Assembly (NCBI RefSeq): GCF_029227915.1
Contig: NC_079886.1
Span: 248,001-312,000 of the forward strand
Direction: 5' to 3'
DNA: 64,000 nucleotides
DNA from: Hydractinia symbiolongicarpus
Lineage: Eukaryota > Cnidaria > Hydrozoa > Anthoathecata > Hydractiniidae
Shown here piece after piece: positions 14,482 through 28,770 of the stretch. The position numbers and the translations under genes were made by a program. A model generated the notes under the pieces. That model was given only the letters and a program-made list of their open reading frames with translations, ran no database searches and had not been told where the DNA came from. Within the stretch, counting starts at the first letter, position 1. Every line of letters starts with the position of its first letter.

Positions 14482-16999
14482 TACTCCCAGAGTACTTTCT
14501 TTGTATACTTTTGACTATACGGACCGAGTACGGGATTTACGGGAAATCGCGGGTTTTCGTTTGCCGGCGATTAAACTTCTTTAATTTAGCGTTTCATCAA
14601 AAATAAAAACATTTTTGAAAACTACAAGTCTCATGCGTGTTAGTGGTGAAAAAATAATTTAAAAATTCGTTCGGGAAATGAGTTTACTCCCTGGGTACTT
14701 TCTTTGTATACTTTCGATTATACGGGTCGTGTCCGGGATTTAGGGGAAATCGCGGGTTTTCGTTTGCCGGCGATTAAACGTCTTTTATTCAGCGTCTCAT
14801 CAAAAATGTAAACATTTTTGAATACTACAAGTCTCATTCGTTTTAGTGGTGCAGAAATATATTGAAAAATCGTTCGGGAAATCAGTTTACTCCCTGGGTA
14901 CTTCCTTTATATACATTCGACTATACGGGCTGAGTACGGGATTTACGGGAAATCGAGGGTTTTCGTTTGCCGGCGATTAAACTTCTTTAATTTAGCGTTT
15001 CATCAAAAATAAAAACATTTTTGAAAACTACAAGTCTCATGCGTTTTAGTGGTGAAAAAATAATTTAAAAAATCGTTCGGGAAATGACTTTACTCCCTGG
15101 GTACTTTCTTTATATACATTCGACTATACGGACTGAGTACGGGATTTACGGGAAATCGCGGGTTTTCGTTTGCCAGCGATTAAACTTCTTTTATTTAGCG
15201 TCTCATCAAAAATGAAAACAGTTTTGAAAACTACAAGTCTCATGCGTTTTAGTGAAGAAAAAATAAATTAAAAAATCGTTCGGGAAATGAGTTTACTCCC
15301 TGGGTACTTTCTTTGCATACTTTTGACTATACGGGCCGAGTACGGGAATTACGGGAAATCGCGTGTTTTTGTTTGCCGGCGATTAAACTTCTTTTATTTA
15401 GCGTCTCATCAAAAATGAAAACATTTTTGAAAACTACAAGTCTCATGGGTTTTAGTGGTGAAAAAATAATTTAAAAATCGTTCTGAAAATGAGTTTATTC
15501 ACAGGGTACTTTCTTTGTATACATTCAACTATACGGGCCGAACCAGGGATTTACGGGAAAAGCGGGTTTTCGTTTGCCAGCGATTAAACTTCTTTTATTT
15601 AGCGTCTCATCAAAAATGAAAACATTTTTGAAAACTACAAGTCTCATGCGTTTTAGTGAAGAAAAAATAAATTAAAAAATCGTTCGGGAAATGAGTTTAC
15701 TCCCTGGGTACTTTCTTTGCATACTTTTGACTATACGGGCCGAGTACGGGAATTACGGGAAATCGCGTGTTTTTGTTTGCCGGCGATTAAACTTCTTTTA
15801 TTTAGCGTCTCATCAAAAATGAAAAGATTTTTGAAAACTACAAGTCTCATGCGTTTTAGTGAAGAAAAAATAAATTAAAAAATCGTTCGGGAAATGAGTT
15901 TACTCCCTGGGTACTTTCTTTGTATACTTTTGACTATACGGGCCGAGTACGGGAATTACGGGAAATCGCGTGTTTTTGTTTGCCGGCGATTAAACTTCTT
16001 TTATTTAGCGTCTCATCAAAAATTAAAACATTTTGGTAAACTACAAGTCTCATGGGTTTTTGTGGTGAAAAAATAATTTAAAAATCGTTCTGAAAATGAG
16101 TTTACTCACAGGGTACTTTCTTTGTATACATTCGACTATAGGAGCCAAGCCCGGGATTTACAGGAAATCGCGGGTTTTCGTTTGCCGGCGATTAAACTTC
16201 TTTTATTCAGCGTCTCATCAAAAATTAAAACATTTTGGAAAACTACAAGTCTCATGCGTTTTAGTGGTGAAAAAATAATTTAAAAAATCGTTCGGAAAAT
16301 GAGTTTACTCATTGAATACTTTATTTGTATACTTTTGACTATACGGGCCGAGTACCGGATTTACGGGAAATCGCGGATTTTCGTTTGCCGGCGATTAAAC
16401 TTCTTTTATTCAGCGTCTTATCAAAAATGAAAACATTTTTGAAAACTGCAAGTCTGATGCGTTTTAGTGAAGAAAAAATAAATTAAAAAATCGTTCGGGA
16501 AATGAGTTTACTCCCTGGGTACTTTCTTTGTATACTTTTGACTATACGGGCCGAGTACCGGATTTACGGGAAATCGCGGGTTTTCGTTTGCCGGCGATTA
16601 AACTGCTTTCATTCGGAGTCTCATCAAAAATGTAAATATTTTTTAATACTACAAGTCTCATGCGTTTTAGTGGTGAAAAAATAATTTAAAAAATCGTTCG
16701 GGAAATGAGTTTACTCCCTGGGTACTTTCTTTGTATACTTTTGACTATACGGTCCGAGTACGGGATTTATGGGAAATCGCGGGTTTTCGTTTGCCGGCGA
16801 TTAAACTTCTTTTATTTAGCGTCTCATCAAAAATGAGAACATTTTTGAAAACTACAAGTCTCATGCGTTTTAGTGGTGAAAAAATAATTTAAAAAATCGT
16901 TCGGAAAATGAGTTTACTCATTGAATACTTTATTTGTATACTTTTGACTATACGGGCCGAGTACCGGATTTACGGGAAATTGCGGGTTTTCGTTTGCCG

Positions 17000-19900
17000 G
17001 CGATTAAACTTCTTTTATTCAGCGTCTTATCAAAAATGAAAACATTTTTGAAAACTGCAAGTCTCATGCGTTTTAGTGGTGAAAAAATAATTTAAAAAAT
17101 CGTTCTGAAAATGAGTTTACTCACAGGGTACTTTCTTTGTATACATTCGACTATAGGGGCCGACCCGGGATTTACAGGAAATCGCGGGTTTACGTTTGCC
17201 GGCGATTAAACTTCTTTTATACAACGTCTCATTAAAAATGAAAACATTTTTGAAAACTACAAGTCTCATGCGTTTTAGTGGTGAAAAAATAATTTAAAAA
17301 ATCGTCCTAAAATGAGTTTACTCCCTGGGTACTTTCTTTGTATACTTTTGACTATACGGGCCGAGTACCGGATTTACGGGAAATCGCGGGTTTTCGTTTG
17401 CCGGCGATTAAACTTCTTTTATTCAGCGTCTTATCAAAAATGAAAACATTTTTGAAAACTGCAAGTCTGATGCGTTTTAGTGGTGAAAAAATAATTTAAA
17501 AAATCGTTCTGAAAATGAGTTTACTCCCTGGGTACTTTCTTTGTATACTTTCGATTATACGGGTCGTGTCCGGGATTTAGGGGAAATCGCGGGTTTTCGT
17601 TTGCCGGCGATGAATCTTCTTTTATTCAGCGTCTCATCAAAAATGAAAACATTTTTGAAAACTACAAGTCTCATGCGTTTTAGTGGTGAAAAAATAATTT
17701 AAAAAATCGTTCGGGAAAAGAGTTTACTCCCTGGGTACTTTCTTTGTATACTTTTGATTTAACGGGTCGTGTCCGGGATTTACGGGAAATCGCGGGTTTC
17801 CGTTTGCCGGCGATTAAACTTTTTTTATACAGCGTCTTATCAAAAATGAAATCATTTTTGAAAGCTACAAGTCTCATGCGTTTTAGTGGTGAAAAAATAA
17901 TTTAAAAAATCGTTCTGAAAATGAGTTTACTCACAGGGTACTTTCTTTGTATACATTCGACTATAGGGGCCAGCCCGGGATTTACAGGAAATCGCGGGTT
18001 TTCGTTTGCCGGCGATGAATCTTCTTTTATTCAGCGTCTCATCAAAAATGAAAATATTTTTGAAAACTACAAGTCTCATGCGTCTTAGTGGTGAAAAAAT
18101 AATTTAAAAAATCGTTCGGGAAATAAGTTTACTCCCTGGGTACTTTCTTTTTGTACTTTTGAATATATGGGTCGTTTCCGGGATTTACGGGAAATCGCGT
18201 GTTTTCGTTTGCCGGCGATTAAACCACTTTCATTAAGCGTCTCATCAAAAATAAAAACATTTTTGAATACTACAAGTCTCATACGTTTTAGTGGTGAAAA
18301 AATAATTTAAAAAACCGTTCGGGAAATGAGTTTACTCCCTGGGTACTTTCTTTGTATACTTTTGACTATACGGGCCAAGCCCGGCATTTACGGGAAATCG
18401 CGAATTTTTGTTTGCCGGCGATTAAACTTCTTTTATTTAGCGTCTCATCAAAAATGAAAACATTTTTGAAAACTACAAGTCTCATGCGTCTTAGTGGTGA
18501 AAAAATAATTTAAAAAATCGTTCGGGAAATAAGTTTACTCCCTGGGTACTTTCTTTGTATACTTTTGATTATACGGGTCGTGTCCGGGATTTACGGGAAA
18601 TCGCGGGTTTTCGTTTGCCGGCGATTAAACTTCTTTTATTCAGCGTCTGATCAAAAATGAAAACATTTTTGAAAACTGCAAGTCTCATGCGTTTTAGTGG
18701 TGAAAAAATAATTTAAAAAATCGGTCGGGAAATGAGTTTACTACCTGGGTACTTTCTTTGTATACTTTTGACTATACGGGCCGAGTACGGGATTTATGGG
18801 AACTCGCGGGTTTTCGTTTGCCGGCGATTAAACTTCTTTTATTCAGCGTCTCATCAAAAATGAAAACATTTTTGAAAACTACAAGTCTCATGCGTTTTAG
18901 TGGTGAAAAAATAATTTAAAAAATCGTTCGGGAAATGAGTTTACTCCCTGGGTACTTTCTTTGTATACTTTTGATTATACGGGTCGTGTCCGGGATTTAC
19001 GGGAAATCGCGGGTTTTCGTTTGCCGGCGATTAAACTTCTTTTATTCAGAGTGTGATCAAAAATGAAAACATTTTTGAAAACTACAAGTCTCATGCGTTT
19101 TAGTGGTGAAAAAATAATTTACAAAATCGTTCGGGAAATGAGTTTACTACCTGGGAACTTTCTTTGTATACTTTTGACTATACGGGCCGAGTACGGGATT
19201 TACGGGAAATCGCGGGTTTTCGTTTGCCGGCGATTAAACTTTTTTTATTCAGCGTCTCATCAAAAATGAAAACATTTTTGAAAACTACAAGTCTCATGCG
19301 TTTTAGTGGTGAAAAAATAATTTAAAAAATCATTTGTGAAATAAGTTTACTCCCTGGGTACTTTTTTTGTGTACTTTTGACTATACGGGCCGAGTACGGG
19401 ATTTACTGGAAATCGCGGGTTTTCGTTTGCCAGCGATTAAACTTCTTTTATTCAGCGTCTCATCAAAAATGAAAACATTTTTGAAAACTACAAGTCTCAT
19501 GCGTTTTAGTGGTGAAAAAATAATTTAAAAAATCATTTGGGAAATAAGTTTACTCCCTGGGTACTTTTTTTGTGTACTTTTGACTATACGGGCCGAGTAC
19601 GGGATTTACTGGAAATCGCGGGTTTTCGTTTGCCAGCGATTAAACTTCTTTTATTCAGCGTCTCATCAAAAATGAAAACATTTTTGAAAACTACAAGTCT
19701 CATGCGTTTTAGTGGTGAAAAAATAATTTAAAAAATCGTTCGGGAAATGAGTTTACTCCCTGGGTACTTTCTTTGTATACTTTTGATTTAACGGGTCGTG
19801 TCCGGGATTTAGGGGAAATCGCGGGTTTTCGTTTGCCGGCGATTAAACGTCTTTTATTGAGCGTGTCATCAAAAATGTAAACATTTTTGAATACTACAAG

Positions 19901-22900
19901 TTTCATTCGTTTTAGTGGTGAAAAAATAATTTGAAAAATCGTTCTGGAAATGAGTTTACTCAAATGGTACTTTCTTTATATACATTCGACTATACGGGCC
20001 AAGCCTGGGATTTACGGGAAATCGCGAATTTTCGTTTGCCGGCGATTAAACTTCTTTTATTCAGCGTCTTATCAAAAATGAAAACATTTTTGAAAACTGC
20101 AAGTCTCATGCGTTTTAGTGGTGAAAAAATAATTTAAAAAATCGTTCTGAAAATGAGTTTACTCACAGGGTACTTTCTTTGTATACATTCGACTATAGGG
20201 GCCGACCCGGGATTTACAGGAAATCGCGGGTTTACGTTTGCCGGCGATTAAACTTCTTTTATACAGCGTCTCATTAAAAATGAAAACATTTTTGAAAACT
20301 ACAAGTCTCATGCGTTTTAGTGGTGAAAAAATAATTTAAAAAATCGTCCTAAAATGAGTTTACTCCCTGGGTACTTTCTTTGTATACTTTTGACTATACG
20401 GGCCGAGTACCGGATTTACGGGAAATCGCGGGTTTTCGTTTGCCGGCGATTAAACTTCTTTTATTCAGCGTCTTATCAAAAATGAAAACATTTTTGAAAA
20501 CTGCAAGTCTGATGCGTTTTAGTGGTGAAAAAATAATTTAAAAAATCGTTCTGAAAATGAGTTTACTCCCTGGGTACTTTCTTTGTATACTTTCGATTAT
20601 ACGGGTCGTGTCCGGGATTTAGGGGAAATCGCGGGTTTTCGTTTGCCGGCGATGAATCTTCTTTTATTCAGCGTCTCATCAAAAATGAAAACATTTTTGA
20701 AAACTACAAGTCTCATGCGTTTTAGTGGTGAAAAAATAATTTAAAAAATCGTTCGGGAAAAGAGTTTACTCCCTGGGTACTTTCTTTGTATACTTTTGAT
20801 TTAACGGGTCGTGTCCGGGATTTACGGGAAATCGCGGGTTTCCGTTTGCCGGCGATTAAACTTTTTTTATACAGCGTCTTATCAAAAATGAAATCATTTT
20901 TGAAAGCTACAAGTCTCATGCGTTTTAGTGGTGAAAAAATAATTTAAAAAATCGTTCTGAAAATGAGTTTACTCACAGGGTACTTTCTTTGTATACATTC
21001 GACTATAGGGGCCAGCCCGGGATTTACAGGAAATCGCGGGTTTTCGTTTGCCGGCGATGAATCTTCTTTTATTCAGCGTCTCATCAAAAATGAAAATATT
21101 TTTGAAAACTACAAGTCTCATGCGTCTTAGTGGTGAAAAAATAATTTAAAAAATCGTTCGGGAAATAAGTTTACTCCCTGGGTACTTTCTTTTTGTACTT
21201 TTGAATATATGGGTCGTTTCCGGGATTTACGGGAAATCGCGTGTTTTCGTTTGCCGGCGATTAAACCACTTTCATTAAGCGTCTCATCAAAAATAAAAAC
21301 ATTTTTGAATACTACAAGTCTCATACGTTTTAGTGGTGAAAAAATAATTTAAAAAACCGTTCGGGAAATGAGTTTACTCCCTGGGTACTTTCTTTGTATA
21401 CTTTTGACTATACGGGCCAAGCCCGGCATTTACGGGAAATCGCGAATTTTTGTTTGCCGGCGATTAAACTTCTTTTATTTAGCGTCTCATCAAAAATGAA
21501 AACATTTTTGAAAACTACAAGTCTCATGCGTCTTAGTGGTGAAATAATAATTTAAAAAATCGTTCGGGAAATAAGTTTACTCCCTGGGTACTTTCTTTGT
21601 ATACTTTTGATTATACGGGTCGTGTCCGGGATTTACGGGAAATCGCGGGTTTTCGTTTGCCGGCGATTAAACTTCTTTTATTCAGCGTCTGATCAAAAAT
21701 GAAAACATTTTTGAAAACTGCAAGTCTCATGCGTTTTAGTGGTGAAAAAATAATTTAAGAAATCGGTCGGGAAATGAGTTTACTACCTGGGTACTTTCTT
21801 TGTATACTTTTGACTATACGGGCCGAGTACGGGATTTAGGGGAACTCGCGGGTTTTCGTTTGCCGGCGATTAAACTTCTTTTATTCAGCGTCTCATCAAA
21901 AATGAAAACATTTTTGAAAACTACAAGTCTCATGCGTTTTAGTGGTGAAAAAATAATTTAAAAAATCGTTCGGGAAATGAGTTTACTCCCTGGGTACTTT
22001 CTTTGTATACTTTTGATTATACGGGTCGTGTCCGGGATTTACGGGAAATCGCGGGTTTTCGTTTGCCGGCGATTAAACTTCTTTTATTCAGAGTGTGATC
22101 AAAAATGAAAACATTTTTGAAAACTACAAGTCTCATGCGTTTTAGTGGTGAAAAAATAATTTACAAAATCGTTCGGGAAATGAGTTTACTACCTGGGAAC
22201 TTTCTTTGTATACTTTTGACTATACGGGCCGAGTACGGGATTTACGGGAAATCGCGGGTTTTCGTTTGCCGGCGATTAAACTTTTTTTATTCAGCGTCTC
22301 ATCAAAAATGAAAACATTTTTGAAAACTACAAGTCTCATGCGTTTTAGTGGTGAAAAAATAATTTAAAAAATCATTTGTGAAATAAGTTTACTCCCTGGG
22401 TACTTTTTTTGTGTACTTTTGACTATACGGGCCGAGTACGGGATTTACTGGAAATCGCGGGTTTTCGTTTGCCAGCGATTAAACTTCTTTTATTCAGCGT
22501 CTCATCAAAAATGAAAACATTTTTGAAAACTACAAGTCTCATGCGTTTTAGTGGTGAAAAAATAATTTAAAAAATCATTTGGGAAATAAGTTTACTCCCT
22601 GGGTACTTTTTTTGTGTACTTTTGACTATACGGGCCGAGTACGGGATTTACTGGAAATCGCGGGTTTTCGTTTGCCAGCGATTAAACTTCTTTTATTCAG
22701 CGTCTCATCAAAAATGAAAACATTTTTGAAAACTACAAGTCTCATGCGTTTTAGTGGTGAAAAAATAATTTAAAAAATCGTTCGGGAAATGAGTTTACTC
22801 CCTGGGTACTTTCTTTGTATACTTTTGATTTAACGGGTCGTGTCCGGGATTTAGGGGAAATCGCGGGTTTTCGTTTGCCGGCGATTAAACGTCTTTTATT

Positions 22901-23085
22901 GAGCGTGTCATCAAAAATGTAAACATTTTTGAATACTACAAGTTTCATTCGTTTTAGTGGTGAAAAAATAATTTGAAAAATCGTTCTGGAAATGAGTTTA
23001 CTCAAATGGTACTTTCTTTATATACATTCGACTATACGGGCCAAGCCTGGGATTTACGGGAAATCGCGAATTTTCGTTTGCCGGC
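17000..23085 (+). repeat. Tandem segmental duplication within the satellite, 15-mer (3042 bp), two near-identical copies
   Basis: Copy 1 (about 17000-20041) and copy 2 (about 20042-23085) match monomer by monomer at an offset of 3042 bp. By eye I found only about four differences: near 17225/20267, 18505/21547, 18717/21759 and 18787/21829. This is the youngest large duplication in the array. An assembly error in satellite DNA could give the same picture; the few differences argue mildly against that. Confidence 0.88.
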
Positions 23086-25135
23086 GATTAAACTTCTTTT
23101 ATTTAGCGTCTCATCAAAAATGAAAACATTTTCGAAAACTACAAGTCTCATGCGTCTTAGTGGTGAAAAAATAATTTAAAAAATCGTTCGGGAAATAAGT
23201 TTACTCCCTGGGTACTTTCTTTGTATGCTTTTGATTATACGGGTCGTGTCCGGGAATTACGGGAAATCGCGGGTTTTCGTTTGCCGGCGATTAAACTTCT
23301 TTCATTCAGCGTCTGATCAAAAATGAAAACATTTTTGAAAACTACAAGTCTCATGCGTTTTAGTGGTGAAAAAATAATTTAAAAAATCGTTCGGTAAATG
23401 AGTTTACTACCTGGGTACTTTCTTTGTATACTTTTGACTATACGGGTCGAGTACCGGATTTACGGGAAATCGCGGGTTTTCGTTTGCCGGCGATTAAACT
23501 TTTTTTATTCAGCGTCTCATCAAAAATGAAAACATTTTTTAAAACTACAAGTCTCATGCGTTTTAGTGGTAAAAAAATAATTTAAAAAATCATTTGGGAA
23601 ATAAGTTTACTCCTTGGGTACTTTTTTTTATACTTTTGATTTAACGGGTCGTGTCCGGGATTTACGGGAAATCGCGGGTTTCAATTTGCCGACGATTAAA
23701 CTTGTTTTATTTAGCGTCTCATCAAAAACGAAAACATTTTTGAAAACTACAAGTCTCATGCGTTTTAGTGGTGAAAAAATAATTTAAAATATCTTTCGGG
23801 AAATGAGTTTACTCCCTGAGTACTTTCTTTGTATACTTTTGACTATACGGGCCGAGTACGGGATTTACGGGAAATCGCGGGTTTTTGTTTGCCGGCGATT
23901 AAACTTCTTTTATTTAGCGTCTCATCAAAAATGAAAACATTTTTGAAAACTACAAGTCTCATGCGTCTTAGTGGTGAAAAAATAATTTAAAAAATCGTTC
24001 GGGAAATAAGTTTACTCCCTGGGTACTTTCTTTTTATACTTTTGATTATACGGGTCGTGTGCGGGATTTACGGGAAATCGCGGGTTTTCGTTTGCCGGCG
24101 ATTAAACTTCTTTCATTCAGGGTCTGATCAAAAATGAAAACATTTTTGAAAACTACAAGTCTTATGCGTTTTAGTGGTGAAAAAATAATTTAAAAAATCG
24201 TTCGGGAAATGAGTTTACTACCTGGGAACTTTCTTTGTATACTTTTGACTATACGGGTCGAGTACCGGATTTACGGGAAATCGCGGGTTTTCGTTTGCCG
24301 GCGATTAAACTTTTTTATTCAGCGTCTCATCAAAAATGAAAACATTTTTTAAAACTACAAGTCTCATGCGTTTTAGTGGTGAAAAAATAACTTAAAAAAT
24401 CATTTGGGAAATAAGTTTACTTCCTGGGTACTTTTTTGTGTACTTTTGACTATACGGGCCGAGTACGGGATTTACGGGAAATCGCGGGTTTTCGTTTGCC
24501 GACGATTAAACTTGTTTTATTTAGCGTCTCATCAAAAACGAAAACATTTTTGAAAACTACAAGTCTCATGCGTTTTAGTGGTGAAAAAATAATTTAAAAT
24601 ATCTTTCGGAAAATGAGTTTACTCCCTGAGTACTTTCTTTGTATCCTTTTGACTATACGGGCCGAGTACGGGATTTACGGGAAATCGCGGGTTTTTGTTT
24701 GCCGGTGATTAAACTTCTTTTATTTAGCGTCTCATCAAAAATGAAAACATTTTTGAAAACTACAAGTCTCATGCGTCTTAGTGGTGAAAAAAAAATTTAA
24801 AAAATCGTTCGGGAAATAAGTTTACTCCCTGGGTACTTTCTTTGTATACTTTTGATTATACGGGTCGTGTCCGGGATTTACGGGAAATCGCGGGTTGTCG
24901 TTTGCCGGCGATTAAACTTCTTTCATTCAGCGTCTGATCAAAAATGAAAACATTTTTAAAAAATACAAGTCTCATGCGTTTTAGTGGTGAAAAAATAATT
25001 TAAAAAATCGTTTGGGAAATGAGTTTACTACCTGGGAACTTTCTTTGTATACTTTTGACTATACGGGTCGAGTACCGGATTTACGGGAAATCGCGGGTTT
25101 TCGTTTGCCGGCGATTAAACTTTTTTATTCAGCGT

Positions 25136-26760
25136 CTCATCAAAAATGAAAACATTTTTTAAAACTACAAGTCTCATGCGTTTTAGTGGTAAAAAAATAA
25201 TTTAAAAAATCATTTGGGAAATAAGTTTACTCCCTGGGTACTTTTTTGTGTACTTTTGACTATACGGGCCGAGTACGGGATTTACGGGAAATCGCGGGTT
25301 TTCGTTTGCCGGCGATTAAACTTCTTTTATTTAGCGTCTCATCAAAAATGAAAACATTTTTGAAAACTACAAGTCTCATGCGTTTTAGTGGTGAAAAAAT
25401 AATTTAAAAAATCGTTCGGGAAAAGAGTTTACTCCCTGGGTATTTTCTTTGTATACTTTTGATTTAACGGGTCGTGTCCGGGATTTACGGGAAATCGCGG
25501 GTTTCCGTTTGCCGACGATTAAACTTGTTTTATTTAGCGTCTCATCAAAAACGAAAACATTTTTGAAAACTACAAGTCTCATGCGTTTTAGTGGTGAAAA
25601 AATAATTTAAAATATCTTTCGGGAAATGAGATTACTCCCTGAGTACTTCCTTTGTATACTTTTGACTATACGGGCCGAGTACGGGATTTACGGGAAATCG
25701 CGGGTTTTTGTTTGCCGGCGATTAAACTTCATTTATTCAGCGTCTTCCAAAAATGAAAACATTTTTAAAAACTACAAGTCTCATGCGTTTTAGTGGTGAA
25801 AAAATAATTTAAAAAATCATTTGGGAAATAAGTTTACTCCCTGGGTACTTTTTTGTGTACTTTTGACTATACGGGCCGAGTACGGGATTTACGGGAAATC
25901 GCGGGTTTTTGTTTGCCGGCGATTAAACTTCTTTTATTTAGCGTCTCATCAAAAATGAAAACATTTTTTAAAACTACAAGTCTCATGCGTTTTAGTGGTA
26001 AAAAAATAATTTAAAAAATCATTTGGGAAATAAGTTTACTCCCTGGGTACTTTTTTGTGTACTTTTGACTATACGGGCCGAGTACGGGATTTACGGGAAA
26101 TCGCGGGTTTTCGTTTGCCGGCGATTAAACTTCTTTTATTTAGCGTCTCATCAAAAATGAAAACATTTTTGAAAACTACAAGTCTCATGCGTTTTAGTGG
26201 TGAAAAAATAATTTAAAAAATCGTTCGGGAAAAGAGTTTACTCCCTGGGTATTTTCTTTGTATACTTTTGATTTAACGGGTCGTGTCCGGGATTTACGGG
26301 AAATCGCGGGTTTCCGTTTGCCGACGATTAAACTTGTTTTATTTAGCGTCTCATCAAAAACGAAAACATTTTTGAAAACTACAAGTCTCATGCGTTTTAG
26401 TGGTGAAAAAATAATTTAAAATATCTTTCGGGAAATGAGATTACTCCCTGAGTACTTCCTTTGTATACTTTTGACTATACGGGCCGAGTACGGGATTTAC
26501 GGGAAATCGCGGGTTTTTGTTTGCCGGCGATTAAACTTCATTTATTCAGCGTCTTCCAAAAATGAAAACATTTTTAAAAACTACAAGTCTCATGCGTTTT
26601 AGTGGTGAAAAAATAATTTAAAAAATCATTTGGGAAATAAGTTTACTCCCTGGGTACTTTTTTGTGTACTTTTGACTATACGGGCCGAGTACGGGATTTA
26701 CGGGAAATCGCGGGTTTTTGTTTGCCGGCGAATAAACTTCTTTTATTTAGCGTCTCATCA
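25136..26760 (+). repeat. Higher-order repeat, 4-mer (809 bp), two copies
   Basis: Four successive monomers starting at about 25136 recur from about 25945 at an offset of 809 bp. They include one with GGTAAAAAAATAATT and one with an AAAACGAAAACATTT variant. The match ends at about 26760, where the next unit reads GGTGAAAAAAAAATT. Confidence 0.8.
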
Positions 26761-28770
26761 AAAATGAAAACATTTTTGAAAACTACAAGTCTCATGCGTT
26801 TTAGTGGTGAAAAAAAAATTTAAAAAATCGTTCGGGAAAAGAGTTTACTCCCTGGGTAATTTCTTTGTATACTTTTGATTTAACGGGTCGTGTCCGGGAT
26901 TTACGGGAAATCGCAGGTTTTCGTTTGCCGACGATTAAACTTGTTTTATTTAGCGTCTCATCAAAAACGAAAACATTTTTGAAAACTACAAGTCTCATGC
27001 GTTTTAGTGGTGAAAAAATAATTTAAAATATCTTTCGGGAAATGAGTTTACTCCCTGAGTACTTCCTTTGTATACTTTTGACTATACGGGCCGAGTACGG
27101 GATTTACGGGAAATCGCGGGTTTTTGTTTGCCGGCGATTAAACTTCATTTATTCAGCGTCTTCTCAAAAATAAAAACATTTTTGAAAACTACAAGTGTCA
27201 TGCGTTTTAGTGGTGAAAAAATAATTTAAAAAATCGTTCTTAAAATGAGTTTATTCACAGGGTACTTTCTTTGTATACATTCAACTATACGGGCCGAGGC
27301 AGGGATTTACGAAAAAAGCGGGTTTTCGGTTGTCGGCGATTAAACTGCTTTCATTCGGCGTCTCATCAAAAATGAAAACATTTTTGAAATCTACAATTCT
27401 CATGCGTTTTAGTGGTGAAAAAATAATTTAAAAAATCGTTCTTAAAATGAGTTTATTCACAGGGTACTTTCTTTGTATACTTTTGACTATACGGGCCGAG
27501 TACGGGATTTACGGGAAATCGCGGGTTTTCGTTTGCCGGCGATTAAACTTCTTTTATTTAGCGTCTTATCAAAAATGAAAACATTTTTGAAAACTACAAG
27601 TCTCATGCGTTTTAGTGGTGAAAAAATAATTTAAAAAATCATTTGGGAAATGAGTTTACTCCCTGGGTACTTTCTTTGTATACTTTTGATTTAACGGGTC
27701 GTGTCCGGGATTTACGGGAAATCGCGGGTTTCCGTTTGCCGGCGATTAAACTTCTTTTATTTAGCGTCTTATCAAAAATGAAAACATTTTTGAAAACTAC
27801 AAGTCTCATGCGTTTTAGTGGTGAAAAAAAAATTTAAAAAATCGTTCGGGAAAAGAGTTTACTCCCTGGGTAATTTCTTTGTATACTTTTGATTTAACGG
27901 GTCGTGTCCGGGATTTACGGGAAATCGCAGGTTTCCGTTTGCCGACGATTAAACTTGTTTTATTTAGCGTCTCATCAAAAACGAAAACATTTTTGAAAAC
28001 TACAAGTCTCATGCGTTTTAGTGGTGAAAAAATAATTTAAAATATCTTTCGGGAAATGAGTTTACTCCCTGAGTACTTCCTTTGTATACTTTTGACTATA
28101 CGGGCCGAGTACGGGATTTACGGGAAATCGCGGGTTTTTGTTTGCCGGCGATTAAACTTCATTTATTCAGCGTCTTCTCAAAAATAAAAACATTTTTGAA
28201 AACTACAAGTGTCATGCGTTTTAGTGGTGAAAAAATAATTTAAAAAATCGTTCTTAAAATGAGTTTATTCACAGGGTACTTTCTTTGTATACATTCAACT
28301 ATACGGGCCGAGGCAGGGATTTACGGAAAAAGCGGGTTTTCGGTTGTCGGCGATTAAACTGCTTTCATTCGGCGTCTCATCAAAAATGAAAACATTTTTG
28401 AAATCTACAAGTCTCATGCGTTTTAGTGGTGAAAAAATAATTTAAAAAATCGTTCTTAAAATGAGTTTATTCACAGGGTACTTTCTTTGTATACTTTTGA
28501 CTATACGGGCCGAGTACGGGATTTACGGGAAATCGCGGGTTTTCGTTTGCCGGCGATTAAACTTCTTTTATTTAGCGTCTTATCAAAAATGAAAACATTT
28601 TTGAAAACTACAAGTCTCATGCGTTTTAGTGGTGAAAAAATAATTTAAAAAATCATTTGGGAAATGAGTTTACTCCCTGGGTACTTTCTTTGTATACTTT
28701 TGATTTAACGGGTCGTGTCCGGGATTTACGGGAAATCGCGGGTTTCCGTTTGCCGGCGATTAAACTTGTT
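26760..28770 (+). repeat. Higher-order repeat, 5-mer (1014 bp), two copies
   Basis: A five-monomer block repeats at an offset of 1014 bp: the GTGAAAAAAAAATT variant lies at about 26807 and 27821, and the CGAGGCAGGGATTTACG variant at about 27294 and 28308. The two copies of the latter differ by one base (GAAAAAAG versus GGAAAAAG). Related monomers continue to about 30240. Confidence 0.8.
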
